Below are positions 1-7,896 of a DNA stretch of 64,000 nucleotides, piece after piece. The DNA comes from Fibrobacter succinogenes (lineage in GTDB: Bacteria; Fibrobacterota; Fibrobacteria; Fibrobacterales; Fibrobacteraceae): positions 1-64,000 of the forward strand of contig CACZAD010000010.1 in NCBI GenBank assembly GCA_902779055.1, read 5' to 3'. The notes under the pieces were generated by a model that saw only the letters and a list, made by a program, of their open reading frames with translations, searched no databases and had not been told where the DNA came from. The translations under genes and the position numbers were made by a program. Each line of letters opens with the position of its first letter. Within the stretch, counting starts at the first letter, position 1.

Positions 1-1
1 G

Positions 2-700
2 GAACTCTTGCGGGAGCGTGCGGAGGATATCCTTTCGATGGCGGACAGGACGGTGCAGGATTTCAAGTCGCTGAAGGAAGACGAGGTGGTGGGTGAAATC
101 GCCATTGCCTGCGCGGAATCGCGGAACGTGAATTTTCTTTCGAAGTGCATCGCGATTCTCCGGGACGACTATCCGAAGATTAAGTACAACTTATATTCGG
201 GCGACAGCGAGCGCGCCTTGGAAAAGCTGGACAAGGGCATTTTTGATTTCGCGGTGGTTGTAGACAACGTTGATTTGGAAAAGTACAACTGCCTTGCGGT
301 GCGTTCGGTGGACCGCTGGGGCGTGGTGATGCGTCGCGACGACCCTTTGGCCAAGCGGGATTTCATCGAGCCGAAGGACTTGCTCGACAAGCCGCTGATG
401 GCGTCGCGCCAGGCGATGGTGGCGGATTTGCCGAAGTGGTTCGGCGACGATATTTCGAAGCTGAACGTAATCGTGGGGCTGGATCTTTCGTACAACGGTT
501 CGGTGCTTGCCAAAGAGGGCACGGGCTACCTGCTCACTTTCGACGGCCTGGTGGATACGAGCCGCAGTTCGCGTTTGTGCTTCAGGCCGCTCATGCCCGA
601 ACTCACCACCAACATGTACATCATTTGGCGGCGGGGCCAGCAGTTCACGCGGGCGGGCGAACTTTTCCTCGACACGCTCCGGCACGTGCTGGGGGAATAG
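2..700 (+). CDS. LysR-family transcriptional regulator, C-terminal part (5' end cut by window)
   Basis: The frame is open from the first bases of the window, so the start and the N-terminal helix-turn-helix lie outside. The visible 232 residues begin in the linker helix and continue into a periplasmic-binding-protein-like effector domain of the LysR type. It reads EIAIACAESRNVNFL at the start of the first lobe, has a central segment with DDPLA, the usual landmark before the hinge, and ends in the second lobe with TNMYIIWRRGQQ. LysR proteins bind DNA as tetramers and respond to a small ligand in this domain; the ligand cannot be read here. The stop codon is the first end of a 32-bp tandem duplication. 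The family call is firm, the target genes are unknown. Confidence 0.85.
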   Translation, partial: ELLRERAEDILSMADRTVQDFKSLKEDEVVGEIAIACAESRNVNFLSKCIAILRDDYPKIKYNLYSGDSERALEKLDKGIFDFAVVVDNVDLEKYNCLAVRSVDRWGVVMRRDDPLAKRDFIEPKDLLDKPLMASRQAMVADLPKWFGDDISKLNVIVGLDLSYNGSVLAKEGTGYLLTFDGLVDTSRSSRLCFRPLMPELTTNMYIIWRRGQQFTRAGELFLDTLRHVLGE

Positions 701-732
701 TCGATACGCTCCGGCACGTGCTGGGGGAATAG
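669..732 (+). repeat. Tandem duplication of 32 bp covering the end of the LysR gene
   Basis: Bases 669-700 and 701-732 are the same 32-base unit with one difference (C at 673, T at 705). Each copy contains the last codons and stop of the LysR gene (GGGGGAATAG). The second copy is untranslated or read in another frame into the truncated acetyltransferase. This is seen directly and suggests slippage or a rearrangement scar. Confidence 0.95.
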
Positions 733-749
733 AAAAGATTAGAGGACTA

Positions 750-1097
750 TTGTTCACGGGAATCGCTGTTGATACGGACTCCGGCGAGGTTGTGGGGCTG
801 TACATTCTCCACCCGAACAATGTCGGGCGCTGCGGGCATATTTCGAATGCGAGCTATGCGGTCAAGAAAAACAAGCGCGGTCAGCACATCGGCGAATTTG
901 TTGTGAAGGATTGCCTCGCGAAGGCAAAGGAAATCGGCTTCAGGATTTTGCAGTTCAATGCGGTTGTCGCGACAAATACGTCTGCACTCAAACTCTACAA
1001 GAAGCTCGGATTTACGCAGCTAGGCGTAATCCCCAAGGGATTCCTGCTCAAGGACGGAAACTACGAAGATATCATTCCGCACTATATTGAACTGTAG
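750..1097 (+). pseudogene. GNAT-family N-acetyltransferase, 5'-truncated
   Basis: About 115 residues match the second half of a GNAT acetyltransferase. The acetyl-CoA loop is seen as KNKRGQHIG (motif A), followed by the motif B helix region with NTSALKLYKKLGF and a C-terminal IIPHYIEL. The first strand and helix of the fold (about 40-50 residues) are missing: upstream in this frame there is only sequence shared with the LysR gene and the tandem duplication. A TTG at 750 preceded by AGAGGA could start a short product, but it would lack part of the fold. The gene is probably a remnant left by a deletion that fused it to the LysR 3' end. It is convergent with the ZIP transporter, three bases away. 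Confidence 0.7.
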
Positions 1098-1100
1098 TGA

Positions 1101-1889
1101 TTACAGCGCGCTGTCGAGTGCCATCATAAGCGTGAAGCCGACGGCGAAGAGAATTGTGCCTGCGTCAAAGTGGTCGCCTTCGCTCACTTCGGGGAGCATT
1201 TCTTCGACGACCACGTAAATCATTGCGCCTGCCGCAAACGAGAGTAGGTAGGGCATAAACGGCGAAAGAATTTCGGCGGCAATCAAGGTAATCAATGCGC
1301 CGATCGGTTCGACGGCTCCGGAGAGCGCTCCGAGTGCGAATGCTTTTTTGCGAGTTGCACCTTCGGCTTTTAGCGGGAGCGAAACGACGGCACCTTCGGG
1401 AAAGTTCTGGATGGCGATACCGATGGAAAGTGCGAATGCTGCCGAGAGCGTGATGGCTACATTTCCGGAAAGCCAACCTGCGAAAACGATGCCGACGGCC
1501 ATACCTTCGGGCAAGTTGTGGAGCGTCACGGCGAGCGTGAGCATCGTAGTACGTTTGAGTTTTGCTCTAGGGCCTTCGGGTGTTTGGCTGCCCAAGTGCA
1601 AATGCGGTGTGATTTTATCCAAAATATATAAGAATAAAATACCAGCCCAAAACCCAACTGCGGCGGGTGCAAATGATAATTTTCCCAAATGTTCGCTTGC
1701 GCTGATTGCCGGGAGGAGCAGGCTCCAGACGGATGCTGCCACCATAACTCCGGCCGCAAATGCGAGGAGACCGCGCTTGAGGTTTTCCTTCATCTGCCCG
1801 CGGATAAAGAATACGCAAGCTGCGCCGAGAACTGTCCCTAAAAACGGGATGGCAAGACCTTGAACAATGGGTAAAATGGGTTGACTCAT
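1101..1889 (-). CDS. ZIP-family divalent metal transporter
   Basis: This membrane protein of 263 residues belongs to the ZIP family, which moves Zn(II), Fe(II) or Mn(II) into the cytoplasm. About eight hydrophobic segments are visible. The metal-binding helix IV carries HNLPEGMAVG and helix V carries QNFPEG, the two signature helices of the family; a further EEMLPE lies near the C-terminus. The region between the third and fourth segments has a short His-containing loop (PHLHLGS), as expected for the variable loop. The start was placed at ATG 1889 (MSQPIL) because upstream residues are polar and unlike the family. Length and layout fit the GufA/ZupT-type bacterial ZIPs. It sits near the iron genes but is transcribed alone. 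The substrate is not determined. Confidence 0.9.
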   Translation of the reverse strand: MSQPILPIVQGLAIPFLGTVLGAACVFFIRGQMKENLKRGLLAFAAGVMVAASVWSLLLPAISASEHLGKLSFAPAAVGFWAGILFLYILDKITPHLHLGSQTPEGPRAKLKRTTMLTLAVTLHNLPEGMAVGIVFAGWLSGNVAITLSAAFALSIGIAIQNFPEGAVVSLPLKAEGATRKKAFALGALSGAVEPIGALITLIAAEILSPFMPYLLSFAAGAMIYVVVEEMLPEVSEGDHFDAGTILFAVGFTLMMALDSAL

Positions 1890-1994
1890 ACAAAAAAAGA
1901 TAGTATTAAAATTTGACGATTTCAAAAAACGCGCTGGAGTTTTGAAGGTCTAATTGGAGTAGCGTAAACGATTGCGTTTTTGTATCGTAGACGT

Positions 1995-3176
1995 ATGAAT
2001 AAGATAAAGTCTTTTGTTGTCGCGGTTTCTGCCGTATTGCTTTTTACGACTTCTGCAAATGCATGCCTTGCCGCCTGCAAGGAAAAGAAACGGGACGAGG
2101 CTTACAGTATGCAACTCTCGGCTGCCGCATTGCAGACTATCATTGATAACGCTTTGCCGCAGAAAGCTGTGGATCCGGAACTTGGCGAACCTTATCAGGT
2201 TTATCCGATTGATGTAAAACCGTATGATAAAGATTTCCATGCAACGTTGATTGAGTATCCTTACGGAAGTTCTCCGCGTGCGGTAACTCACGAGACGAAT
2301 CCGCGTGGAATTATCTTGTACGTGCATGGATACAATGACTACTTCTTCCAGGAAGAACTTGCGGAAAAATCGGATTCTGCAGGTTTTGCGTTCTTTGCGA
2401 TAGACTTACATTACAATGGTCGTTCGTATAGCGAAGGTGAGCCGCGTTCGGATATGCGCAGCGTCAAGGAATACTATGCAGAGCTGGATGCTGCTGTAGC
2501 GCTCAGCAAGAAGATTGCAACGAATGGCTCGGAGGCGAAATTGCCGTTTGTCATTCTCGGCCATTCGCAGGGTGGGCTGATTACGCCGAATTACCTGAAT
2601 GAACGCAATAGCGAAGACTTTGCGGCACTCGTTTTGAACAGTCCGTTCCTGGATTATAAAAATAGCTGGTTTGTCCGCAACGTAGCTTTCCCGGTGTTCT
2701 CGGATATTGCGCTCCTTTTCCCGGATATGGCGGCCCCTGCGCAGGAAGCTCCGAAGTACAACATTTCTCTTTTGAAGAGCGAAAAGGGCGAGTGGGAATT
2801 CAATCGTGAGTTGAAGAGCGATGAATGGCCGCAGCAGTACTTTGGTTACCTCCGTGCGACGGAACGCGGCATCAAGTGGATCCACGCGGGAATGCAGATC
2901 AAGGCTCCGGTTCTCATGATGCGTAGCGGCTGCACCGTGAACACCGTCAAGTGGGATGACGACTATATGCGGTGCGACTGTATGCTGGATGTGAATCTCC
3001 TTGAAAAGTGGGCTCCGAAGTTGGGGAGTGATGTCACGACCGTGACGATTACGGATGGTATGCACGACTTGTTCCTTTCGCGCAAGGATGTTCGCGATAA
3101 CGCTTACCGCACGATGTTTGAATTCTTGGATGAAGCCATTTTGCGGAAGCATATTGTCGTTGCGCAGAATTTTTAA
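1995..3176 (+). CDS. Secreted alpha/beta hydrolase (serine aminopeptidase S33 / lysophospholipase-like), putative lipoprotein
   Basis: The 393-residue product starts with a signal peptide (charged MNKIK, hydrophobic run to about residue 22) and a lipobox LAAC near residue 28, so it is probably anchored in a membrane. The body is an alpha/beta hydrolase: oxyanion region HGYNDYFF, nucleophile elbow GHSQGG, and a late GMHDLF supplying the likely catalytic His. These features fit the monoglyceride lipase/lysophospholipase group (Hydrolase_4), which cleaves lipid esters; the substrate is not readable. Start at ATG 1995 was chosen since it begins the signal peptide. A strong terminator follows at 3203-3238. 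A sequence GTCTAATTGGAGTAG about 45 bases upstream of the start resembles the iron-regulon element described below, but only partly. Confidence 0.82.
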   Translation: MNKIKSFVVAVSAVLLFTTSANACLAACKEKKRDEAYSMQLSAAALQTIIDNALPQKAVDPELGEPYQVYPIDVKPYDKDFHATLIEYPYGSSPRAVTHETNPRGIILYVHGYNDYFFQEELAEKSDSAGFAFFAIDLHYNGRSYSEGEPRSDMRSVKEYYAELDAAVALSKKIATNGSEAKLPFVILGHSQGGLITPNYLNERNSEDFAALVLNSPFLDYKNSWFVRNVAFPVFSDIALLFPDMAAPAQEAPKYNISLLKSEKGEWEFNRELKSDEWPQQYFGYLRATERGIKWIHAGMQIKAPVLMMRSGCTVNTVKWDDDYMRCDCMLDVNLLEKWAPKLGSDVTTVTITDGMHDLFLSRKDVRDNAYRTMFEFLDEAILRKHIVVAQNF

Positions 3177-3202
3177 TAACTAGATTTTGTTTTAATCGGT
3201 TA

Positions 3203-3238
3203 GCGCACTTTCCTTGTCATGAGGGGAGTGCGTTTTTT
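3203..3238 (+). terminator. Rho-independent terminator after the hydrolase gene
   Basis: An imperfect stem (GCGCACTTTCC paired with GGGGAGTGCG) is followed directly by six T residues at 3233-3238. It lies 27 bases past the hydrolase stop. The ribosome binding site of the next gene starts within two bases of the T-run. Confidence 0.8.
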
Positions 3239-3246
3239 AGGAGAAA

Positions 3247-3846
3247 ATGATGGGTAAGAATATTTGGGATTTCTTTGCGCCGGTTTATGAAATCGCGATG
3301 CGCTCGCAGAAGAACATTTATGATTTTATGTATGAGCGGATTGGGGAAATCGCGCGGGGCAAGGACGTGCTTGAACTGGCTACGGGTCCGGGGATGATTG
3401 CGCGGCATATTGCGCCGCTTGCGAATCACGTGGTGGCGACGGATTTTGCTCCGAAGATGATCGAGACGGCTCGCAAGGCTAAGAATCCTGAGAATGTGCG
3501 TTTTGAAGTGGCTGATGCGACTTCGTTACGGTTCGTGGACAAGTCTTTTGATGTGGTTGTGATTGCGAATGCGCTCCACATTATCCCGGAGCCTTCGAAG
3601 GCACTTGCGGAAATCCGCCGTGTTTTGAAAGATGACGGCGTGCTGATAGCACCGAACTTTATATTCCCTGCAGACGGTAAAAGAAACTTGTGGCAAAAGC
3701 TTTTGAGTCTTGTCGGTGTCCGCTTTGCGCACGAATGGACGGAAGACGAATACAAGTCTTTCTTGAGAGCGAATGGCTGGATGATAACGAAGGATTGCGT
3801 TATTAAAGGGCGGATTGATTTAGCTTACGTGGAATGCAGGAAATGA
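3247..3846 (+). CDS. Class I SAM-dependent methyltransferase (type 11)
   Basis: A 199-residue cytoplasmic methyltransferase with the standard Rossmann motifs: motif I LELATGPG (about residue 41-48), an acidic residue after strand 2 (ATDFAPKM), motif II VADATSL, and motif IV FDVVVIANALHII followed by EIRRVLKDDGVL. This is the Methyltransf_11 layout used by UbiE-like and many small-molecule methyltransferases; the acceptor cannot be told. AGGAG ends four bases before the ATG, and the gene follows a terminator so closely that it is read either by read-through or from a promoter inside that hairpin region. An alternative start is the second ATG at 3250. No link to the siderophore operon is shown beyond distance. 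Confidence 0.87.
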   Translation: MMGKNIWDFFAPVYEIAMRSQKNIYDFMYERIGEIARGKDVLELATGPGMIARHIAPLANHVVATDFAPKMIETARKAKNPENVRFEVADATSLRFVDKSFDVVVIANALHIIPEPSKALAEIRRVLKDDGVLIAPNFIFPADGKRNLWQKLLSLVGVRFAHEWTEDEYKSFLRANGWMITKDCVIKGRIDLAYVECRK

Positions 3847-3868
3847 AGACTATTTTGCTTCTGTAAAT

Positions 3869-4129
3869 TCATATCTTGTGATTCTTCTTGACATCGGAAA
3901 GAATCATTGTTGCAGGGCGGGTGCGACCTTTCAACATATCGTTGTAGCCTTTCTCAAGTTCCGTATCGAGGCGTTCTTTTGACCATTTAGCGGCGTTTTC
4001 AGGAGCCTTGGGTAACTTTACATCGAAGGGAATACCCTGTTGCAAAATAATCTGCTTATAGAACATGTTGATGGCACTGGAATCGGATACCGAGAGTTTC
4101 CAGGATGTTTTCGGCTTGTTCTTTGACAT
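3869..4129 (-). CDS. RelB/DinJ-family antitoxin, apparently without a toxin partner
   Basis: An 86-residue protein with a RelB/DinJ-like centre: AINMFYKQIILQQGIPFDV is the ribbon-helix-helix segment of this family, followed by a helical tail with LDTELEKGYNDML. RelB antitoxins bind DNA as dimers and neutralise RelE/YafQ-type mRNA interferases. The start was placed at ATG 4129 (MSKNKP) since the longer frame reads through a repeat palindrome. The cognate toxin normally follows on the same strand; here the next 22 bases run into the stop of the convergent methyltransferase, and no small toxin gene is visible on either side. It is either an orphan or serves another role. Family assignment is from the central motif only. 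Confidence 0.7.
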   Translation of the reverse strand: MSKNKPKTSWKLSVSDSSAINMFYKQIILQQGIPFDVKLPKAPENAAKWSKERLDTELEKGYNDMLKGRTRPATMILSDVKKNHKI

Positions 4130-4131
4130 AT

Positions 4132-4161
4132 GGAGATTCCCGCTCGGTGGCGGGAATGACA
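4132..4161. repeat. Dispersed palindrome, GATTCCCGC...GCGGGAATGACA type
   Basis: The stretch GGAGATTCCCGCTC-GGTGGCGGGAATGACA is a palindrome abutting the RelB start codon. A near-identical copy lies at 53957-53984. It belongs to the same intergenic palindrome class as the other repeats in the window. Confidence 0.8.
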
Positions 4162-4170
4162 AGGATTTGT

Positions 4171-4205
4171 TAAAAATAAAATTACCCCGGAGATTTCTCC
4201 GGGGC
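4171..4205 (-). terminator. Rho-independent terminator for the leftward ABC-transporter operon
   Basis: A perfect 20-base palindrome, CCCCGGAGA TT TCTCCGGGG at 4185-4204, is followed on the minus strand by a T-rich run (TAATTTTATTTTT). It lies about 30 bases beyond the stop of the ABC gene at 4234. Confidence 0.85.
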
Positions 4206-4233
4206 AATTTAGTAGGTGGTTGTAGAATGAAAT

Positions 4234-5961
4234 CTAGTTCACTTCTTGGAGCTTGAGCATTTTGCCGAAGAGACCGCCCTTTGCTTTGAGTTCTGCAGGG
4301 GAGCCGGTTTCGACGACTTGACCGTTTTGCAGAACCACGACCTTGTCTGCATTTGCGATGGTGCGCATGCGGTGGGCGATGATGATGACGGTCTTGTTCT
4401 GCACGAGTTCCGAAATGCTTTGCTGAATCTTGGATTCGTTTTCGACGTCGAGGCTTGCGGTGGCTTCGTCAAGGAGCACGATGGGAGCGTCCTTGAGGAT
4501 GGCTCGGGCGATGGAGATTCGCTGGCGTTCGCCGCCGGAGAGCGTGTCGCCGTTTTCACCGATGACGGTGTCGTAACCTTGCGGGAGCTTTTGTACAAAG
4601 TCATCGCAGTTGGCGAGTTTTGCGGCTCGCAGGATTTCTTCGTCGGTGGCATCGCGTTTACCGATGCGGATGTTGTCGCGGATGGAGGTGTTGAACAGCA
4701 CGACATCCTGGAAGACGATGGAGAAATTCTTGAGGAGCGTTTCGGGATCGATTCTTGAAATGTCCTGGCCGCCGAGCGTGATGGTACCACCCTGAATGTC
4801 CCAGAAGCGGGCGGCGAGCTTTGCGGCTGTTGTCTTTCCGCTGCCAGAGGGGCCCACGAGTGCGGTGATTTCGCCTTGCTTGGCGGTGAACGAAGCCTTC
4901 TTCAAAACTTGTTTTTCTTCGTTGTAGTAGAAATCGACGTTCTTGAATTCGATGTCATAATCGGCGGGTTCGAACCTTGTGGAACCGCGCTGGACTTCCA
5001 TATCGTCCATTTCCTTGAATCGCTTGAGACGAACATCCAAGAAGAATAGTTCCGTTATGTTGTTTAGAACGAGATAAATGGGGCTGTAAATCGTCGATGC
5101 ACAGACGATGTACACTAGGTAATCAAATACGCTTAATTTGTCTTGTGCAAGGAGGATAGAACCGAAAATGAGAACGGAAGCAAGGCCGAGTTTCAGGAAA
5201 ATTTGTGCGCCGTTCAGGATGACACCAGACATGAATTCGCCTTTAATCTGGGAATGTTCATAGAATTTGGAGTGATCGTCCAATGCTTTACAGACGCTTT
5301 CTTCTTCGCAGTAAGACTTGATTTCTTGAATGTTTTCAAGGCTTTCCTGAATGTCTTCGGTAATGACGCGGGCCGCATTGTAGGTGTGCTTGAAGTTTTT
5401 GAACTGGAATTTGCGGGACAGATAAATGAGTAGTCCTGCAAATGGTGCTACCCACAAAAGTGCTGCTGCCATCAACGGATTGTATATGATGAGTGCGACG
5501 GCGCAGATAATGAGCATTGCGGCGACGGCGAAAATTTCAGGAACGGCGTGTGAGAAAATCATTTCAAGAGCGTTCACGTCATTCATGATGGTCGAAGTCA
5601 AGTCGGAAAGATCCTTTTTGCCAAAGAAGGCGAGCGGGAGCTTGCGCAACTTTTCGGCGAGTGTGATGCGACGCTTTTTGCATTCCGAATAGACGGATTC
5701 GTATGTGCTGTCGTAAGAGAGCGCATAGATGAAGTACATAACGAGGTAAATGACGACGGCGATTGCAATGTAAACCCAGAAACTGTGCGGTTCTGCCGAC
5801 GGATTCTGCAATTTCGCCATGAATTCCTTGAGGAACAGGAATACGAACGAAAGCGGAAGCATTAACGAAAGGTAATGCCACGTTGTCCAAAATACGCCTT
5901 TGATAAATGTTTTTGTACCTTCATCAGAGAGGACAAAACGATTTTTAATCCAGTTATACAT
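4234..5961 (-). CDS. ABC half-transporter, permease fused to ATPase (YbtP/YbtQ, IrtAB-like), subunit B
   Basis: This 575-residue protein has an N-terminal six-helix membrane domain (about residues 20-310) and a C-terminal nucleotide-binding domain with Walker A GPSGSGKTT near residue 368, signature LSGGERQ, Walker B IVLLDEATASLD and H-loop IIAHRM. Half-transporters of this exporter fold include YbtPQ and IrtAB, which act in siderophore uptake. It pairs with the upstream subunit: its ATG at 5961 overlaps the upstream stop by 8 bases and is preceded by GGAGG inside that gene. The longer open frame to 6102 was rejected because residues there are unlike the family and lie in the partner gene. A strong terminator ends the operon. 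Import versus export cannot be settled from sequence. Confidence 0.9.
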   Translation of the reverse strand: MYNWIKNRFVLSDEGTKTFIKGVFWTTWHYLSLMLPLSFVFLFLKEFMAKLQNPSAEPHSFWVYIAIAVVIYLVMYFIYALSYDSTYESVYSECKKRRITLAEKLRKLPLAFFGKKDLSDLTSTIMNDVNALEMIFSHAVPEIFAVAAMLIICAVALIIYNPLMAAALLWVAPFAGLLIYLSRKFQFKNFKHTYNAARVITEDIQESLENIQEIKSYCEEESVCKALDDHSKFYEHSQIKGEFMSGVILNGAQIFLKLGLASVLIFGSILLAQDKLSVFDYLVYIVCASTIYSPIYLVLNNITELFFLDVRLKRFKEMDDMEVQRGSTRFEPADYDIEFKNVDFYYNEEKQVLKKASFTAKQGEITALVGPSGSGKTTAAKLAARFWDIQGGTITLGGQDISRIDPETLLKNFSIVFQDVVLFNTSIRDNIRIGKRDATDEEILRAAKLANCDDFVQKLPQGYDTVIGENGDTLSGGERQRISIARAILKDAPIVLLDEATASLDVENESKIQQSISELVQNKTVIIIAHRMRTIANADKVVVLQNGQVVETGSPAELKAKGGLFGKMLKLQEVN

Positions 5962-7717
5962 TCTTGCCTCCGATAGTCCAGCTGACGGACTGCTGATAAT
6001 CTTGCCACATCTTGGCGAATATGCCGCCCTTTTCGACGAGTTCTTTGTGTGTGCCGCGTTCCACGATGCAGCCGCCTTGTACGACGAGAATCTGGTCGGC
6101 ATTCACGATGCTTGTGAGCCTGTGTGCAATCATCAAGACTGTCTTGCCCTTTGAAAGTATCTGCAATGCTTGCTGGATGAGGCTTTCGTTTTCGGGGTCT
6201 GCAAATGCAGTGGCTTCGTCAAGGACAACGATCGGGGCGTTCTTGAGGATGGCGCGGGCAAGGACGATTCGCTGCTGCTCGCCACCGGAGAGGTATGTGC
6301 CCTTGCTTCCGATGACCGTATTCAAACCATCTGGCAGGCGGTCGATGATTTCTCGGCATTGGGCGCTGTCGAGAGCCTTGTTGACGCTTTCGATGGACGC
6401 ACATGAAGTTCCATAGCAGACGTTCTCCAAAATACTCTTCTTGAACAGTCGAGTATTCTGGAAAACGAAGGATGTGTTTTTCATGAGGTTTTCTTGGGGT
6501 ATTTCCTTGATGGGCGTGCCGCCGACTAAAATTTCGCCTTCGTTGGCGTCAAAGAATCTCGGGACGAGCTTTGCAATGGTGCTCTTGCCACCGCCGGAGG
6601 CACCGACGAGAGCGACTGTTTCGCCTTCCTTTATTTTAAAGGATATGTCGTGGAGAACTTCGTTTTCTGTGCCGGGGTAAGTGAAGTGGACGTTCTTGAA
6701 TTCAATATCGAAGTGCTTGACTTCTTGCGGGTTTGTCGGTGTAGCAAGTTCCGGGTAATCTGTCAACGATTCAATGCTACCGATAGCGAGTTTTGCCTGG
6801 TTTACGGCCTGGCTCAAGTACATACTGCGCATGACGCACTGCGAAAATACTGGGGTTACGAGTACATAGAGCATCAAGTCGACGATTGTTGCGGCGATGT
6901 TGCCGGAACTCGTTGCGATGAGGAATGTTGTGGGAACGAGAATGAGGGCGACGCCGTTGATGAGCGTCGTGTAAGAGCACATAATGAATTTCCAGCTGCT
7001 GGAATATGCAGTGACCATTTGGTGGTAATCATCAATTGTTTTATAGAAGTTCTTGAAGGAGTAAATGGTTTGCTGGAAAACCTTCACGACGGGGATGCCG
7101 CGCACATATTCGACCGCTTCAGTGTTCATGTCTTCGAGAGACTTCATGTACTTTTGCATAAAGTCCTTGCTCTTGTTCATCTTGGTGCCGAGCGTGGTGA
7201 TGGCGTAGGCTATCGGGACGAGGGAGGCGATGCCAAGACGCCAATCGAAAATGAACATCAACACGAGCGAGGCGATGGGAACAACGATGGTTCCTGCCAA
7301 ATCCGGGAGTTCGTGCGCCATGAAGGTGTGCGTGACGGCGGCGTTGTCGTCAATGATTTTACGGATGCGGCCGGTGGGGTTCTTGTCGAAGAAGCCAAGC
7401 GGGAGCTTGAGCAACTTCTTCATAGTGATTCTGCGAATGTTGCCTTCGATGCGGAAGGCAACCAAGTGTGAGCAGATGAGGGCGGAAAAGTAAAGCACGA
7501 CGCTCGCGGCTGAGAAAATGACGGCCATCAATGCGTAATGCTTGACCATATCGTATGAAATATTGCCTGTGTCAGCGAATAATTCACGGACGATGAGCCA
7601 TACATATATAAAGGGAGCGATCCCTGCGATGGAACTCAGCGATGAAAATATAAGTGCAAACGGATATAATGCTTTTCGCGATTGCATGTAAGGTGTTAAT
7701 CTTTTGAAAACACTCAT
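5954..7717 (-). CDS. ABC half-transporter, permease fused to ATPase (YbtP/YbtQ, IrtAB-like), subunit A
   Basis: A 587-residue half-transporter: membrane domain about residues 15-310, then an ATPase domain with Walker A GASGGGKST near residue 368, signature LSGGEQQ and Walker B IVVLDEATAFADPENE, H-loop MIAHRL. The unusual FADPENE after Walker B is matched by YADPENE in one subunit of the second ABC pair (42062-43816), whereas the partners in both pairs have ordinary SLD or SVD sequences, so the two operons encode paralogous heterodimers. It is the first gene of a two-gene leftward operon. The upstream intergenic region is shared with the divergent lipoprotein/receptor operon and holds a candidate iron-regulon element, consistent with siderophore transport. 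Confidence 0.9.
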   Translation of the reverse strand: MSVFKRLTPYMQSRKALYPFALIFSSLSSIAGIAPFIYVWLIVRELFADTGNISYDMVKHYALMAVIFSAASVVLYFSALICSHLVAFRIEGNIRRITMKKLLKLPLGFFDKNPTGRIRKIIDDNAAVTHTFMAHELPDLAGTIVVPIASLVLMFIFDWRLGIASLVPIAYAITTLGTKMNKSKDFMQKYMKSLEDMNTEAVEYVRGIPVVKVFQQTIYSFKNFYKTIDDYHQMVTAYSSSWKFIMCSYTTLINGVALILVPTTFLIATSSGNIAATIVDLMLYVLVTPVFSQCVMRSMYLSQAVNQAKLAIGSIESLTDYPELATPTNPQEVKHFDIEFKNVHFTYPGTENEVLHDISFKIKEGETVALVGASGGGKSTIAKLVPRFFDANEGEILVGGTPIKEIPQENLMKNTSFVFQNTRLFKKSILENVCYGTSCASIESVNKALDSAQCREIIDRLPDGLNTVIGSKGTYLSGGEQQRIVLARAILKNAPIVVLDEATAFADPENESLIQQALQILSKGKTVLMIAHRLTSIVNADQILVVQGGCIVERGTHKELVEKGGIFAKMWQDYQQSVSWTIGGKNV

Positions 7718-7896
7718 AGTTACCTTCTGTTTGTTTTTCGCCCCAATTTTAATTTTTTAATGATTTGTTTTAAAGACTTAATTAGTTAAAACTAACATTT
7801 CGGATTATTCCGAGTCCATTTGGAGTTGAGGCGGTCTTTTGGGATTTCTAAAATGCGGGCGAAACTTGAAAAGGTGTATAAACCTAGGAGTCATGA
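7718..7896. promoter_or_regulatory. Divergent promoter region between the ABC pair and the lipoprotein/receptor operon
   Basis: This 179-base region separates two operons pointing away from each other. It holds an AT-rich core with the palindrome TTAGTTAAAACTAA (7782-7795) and, at 7800-7829, a segment that agrees at about 20 of 30 positions with the element upstream of tonB (TCGGATTA...CC...TT.GAGT.GA). An AGGAG lies shortly before the start at 7897. The element match is weaker than between the tonB and receptor-2 copies, so its role is inferred. Confidence 0.5.
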
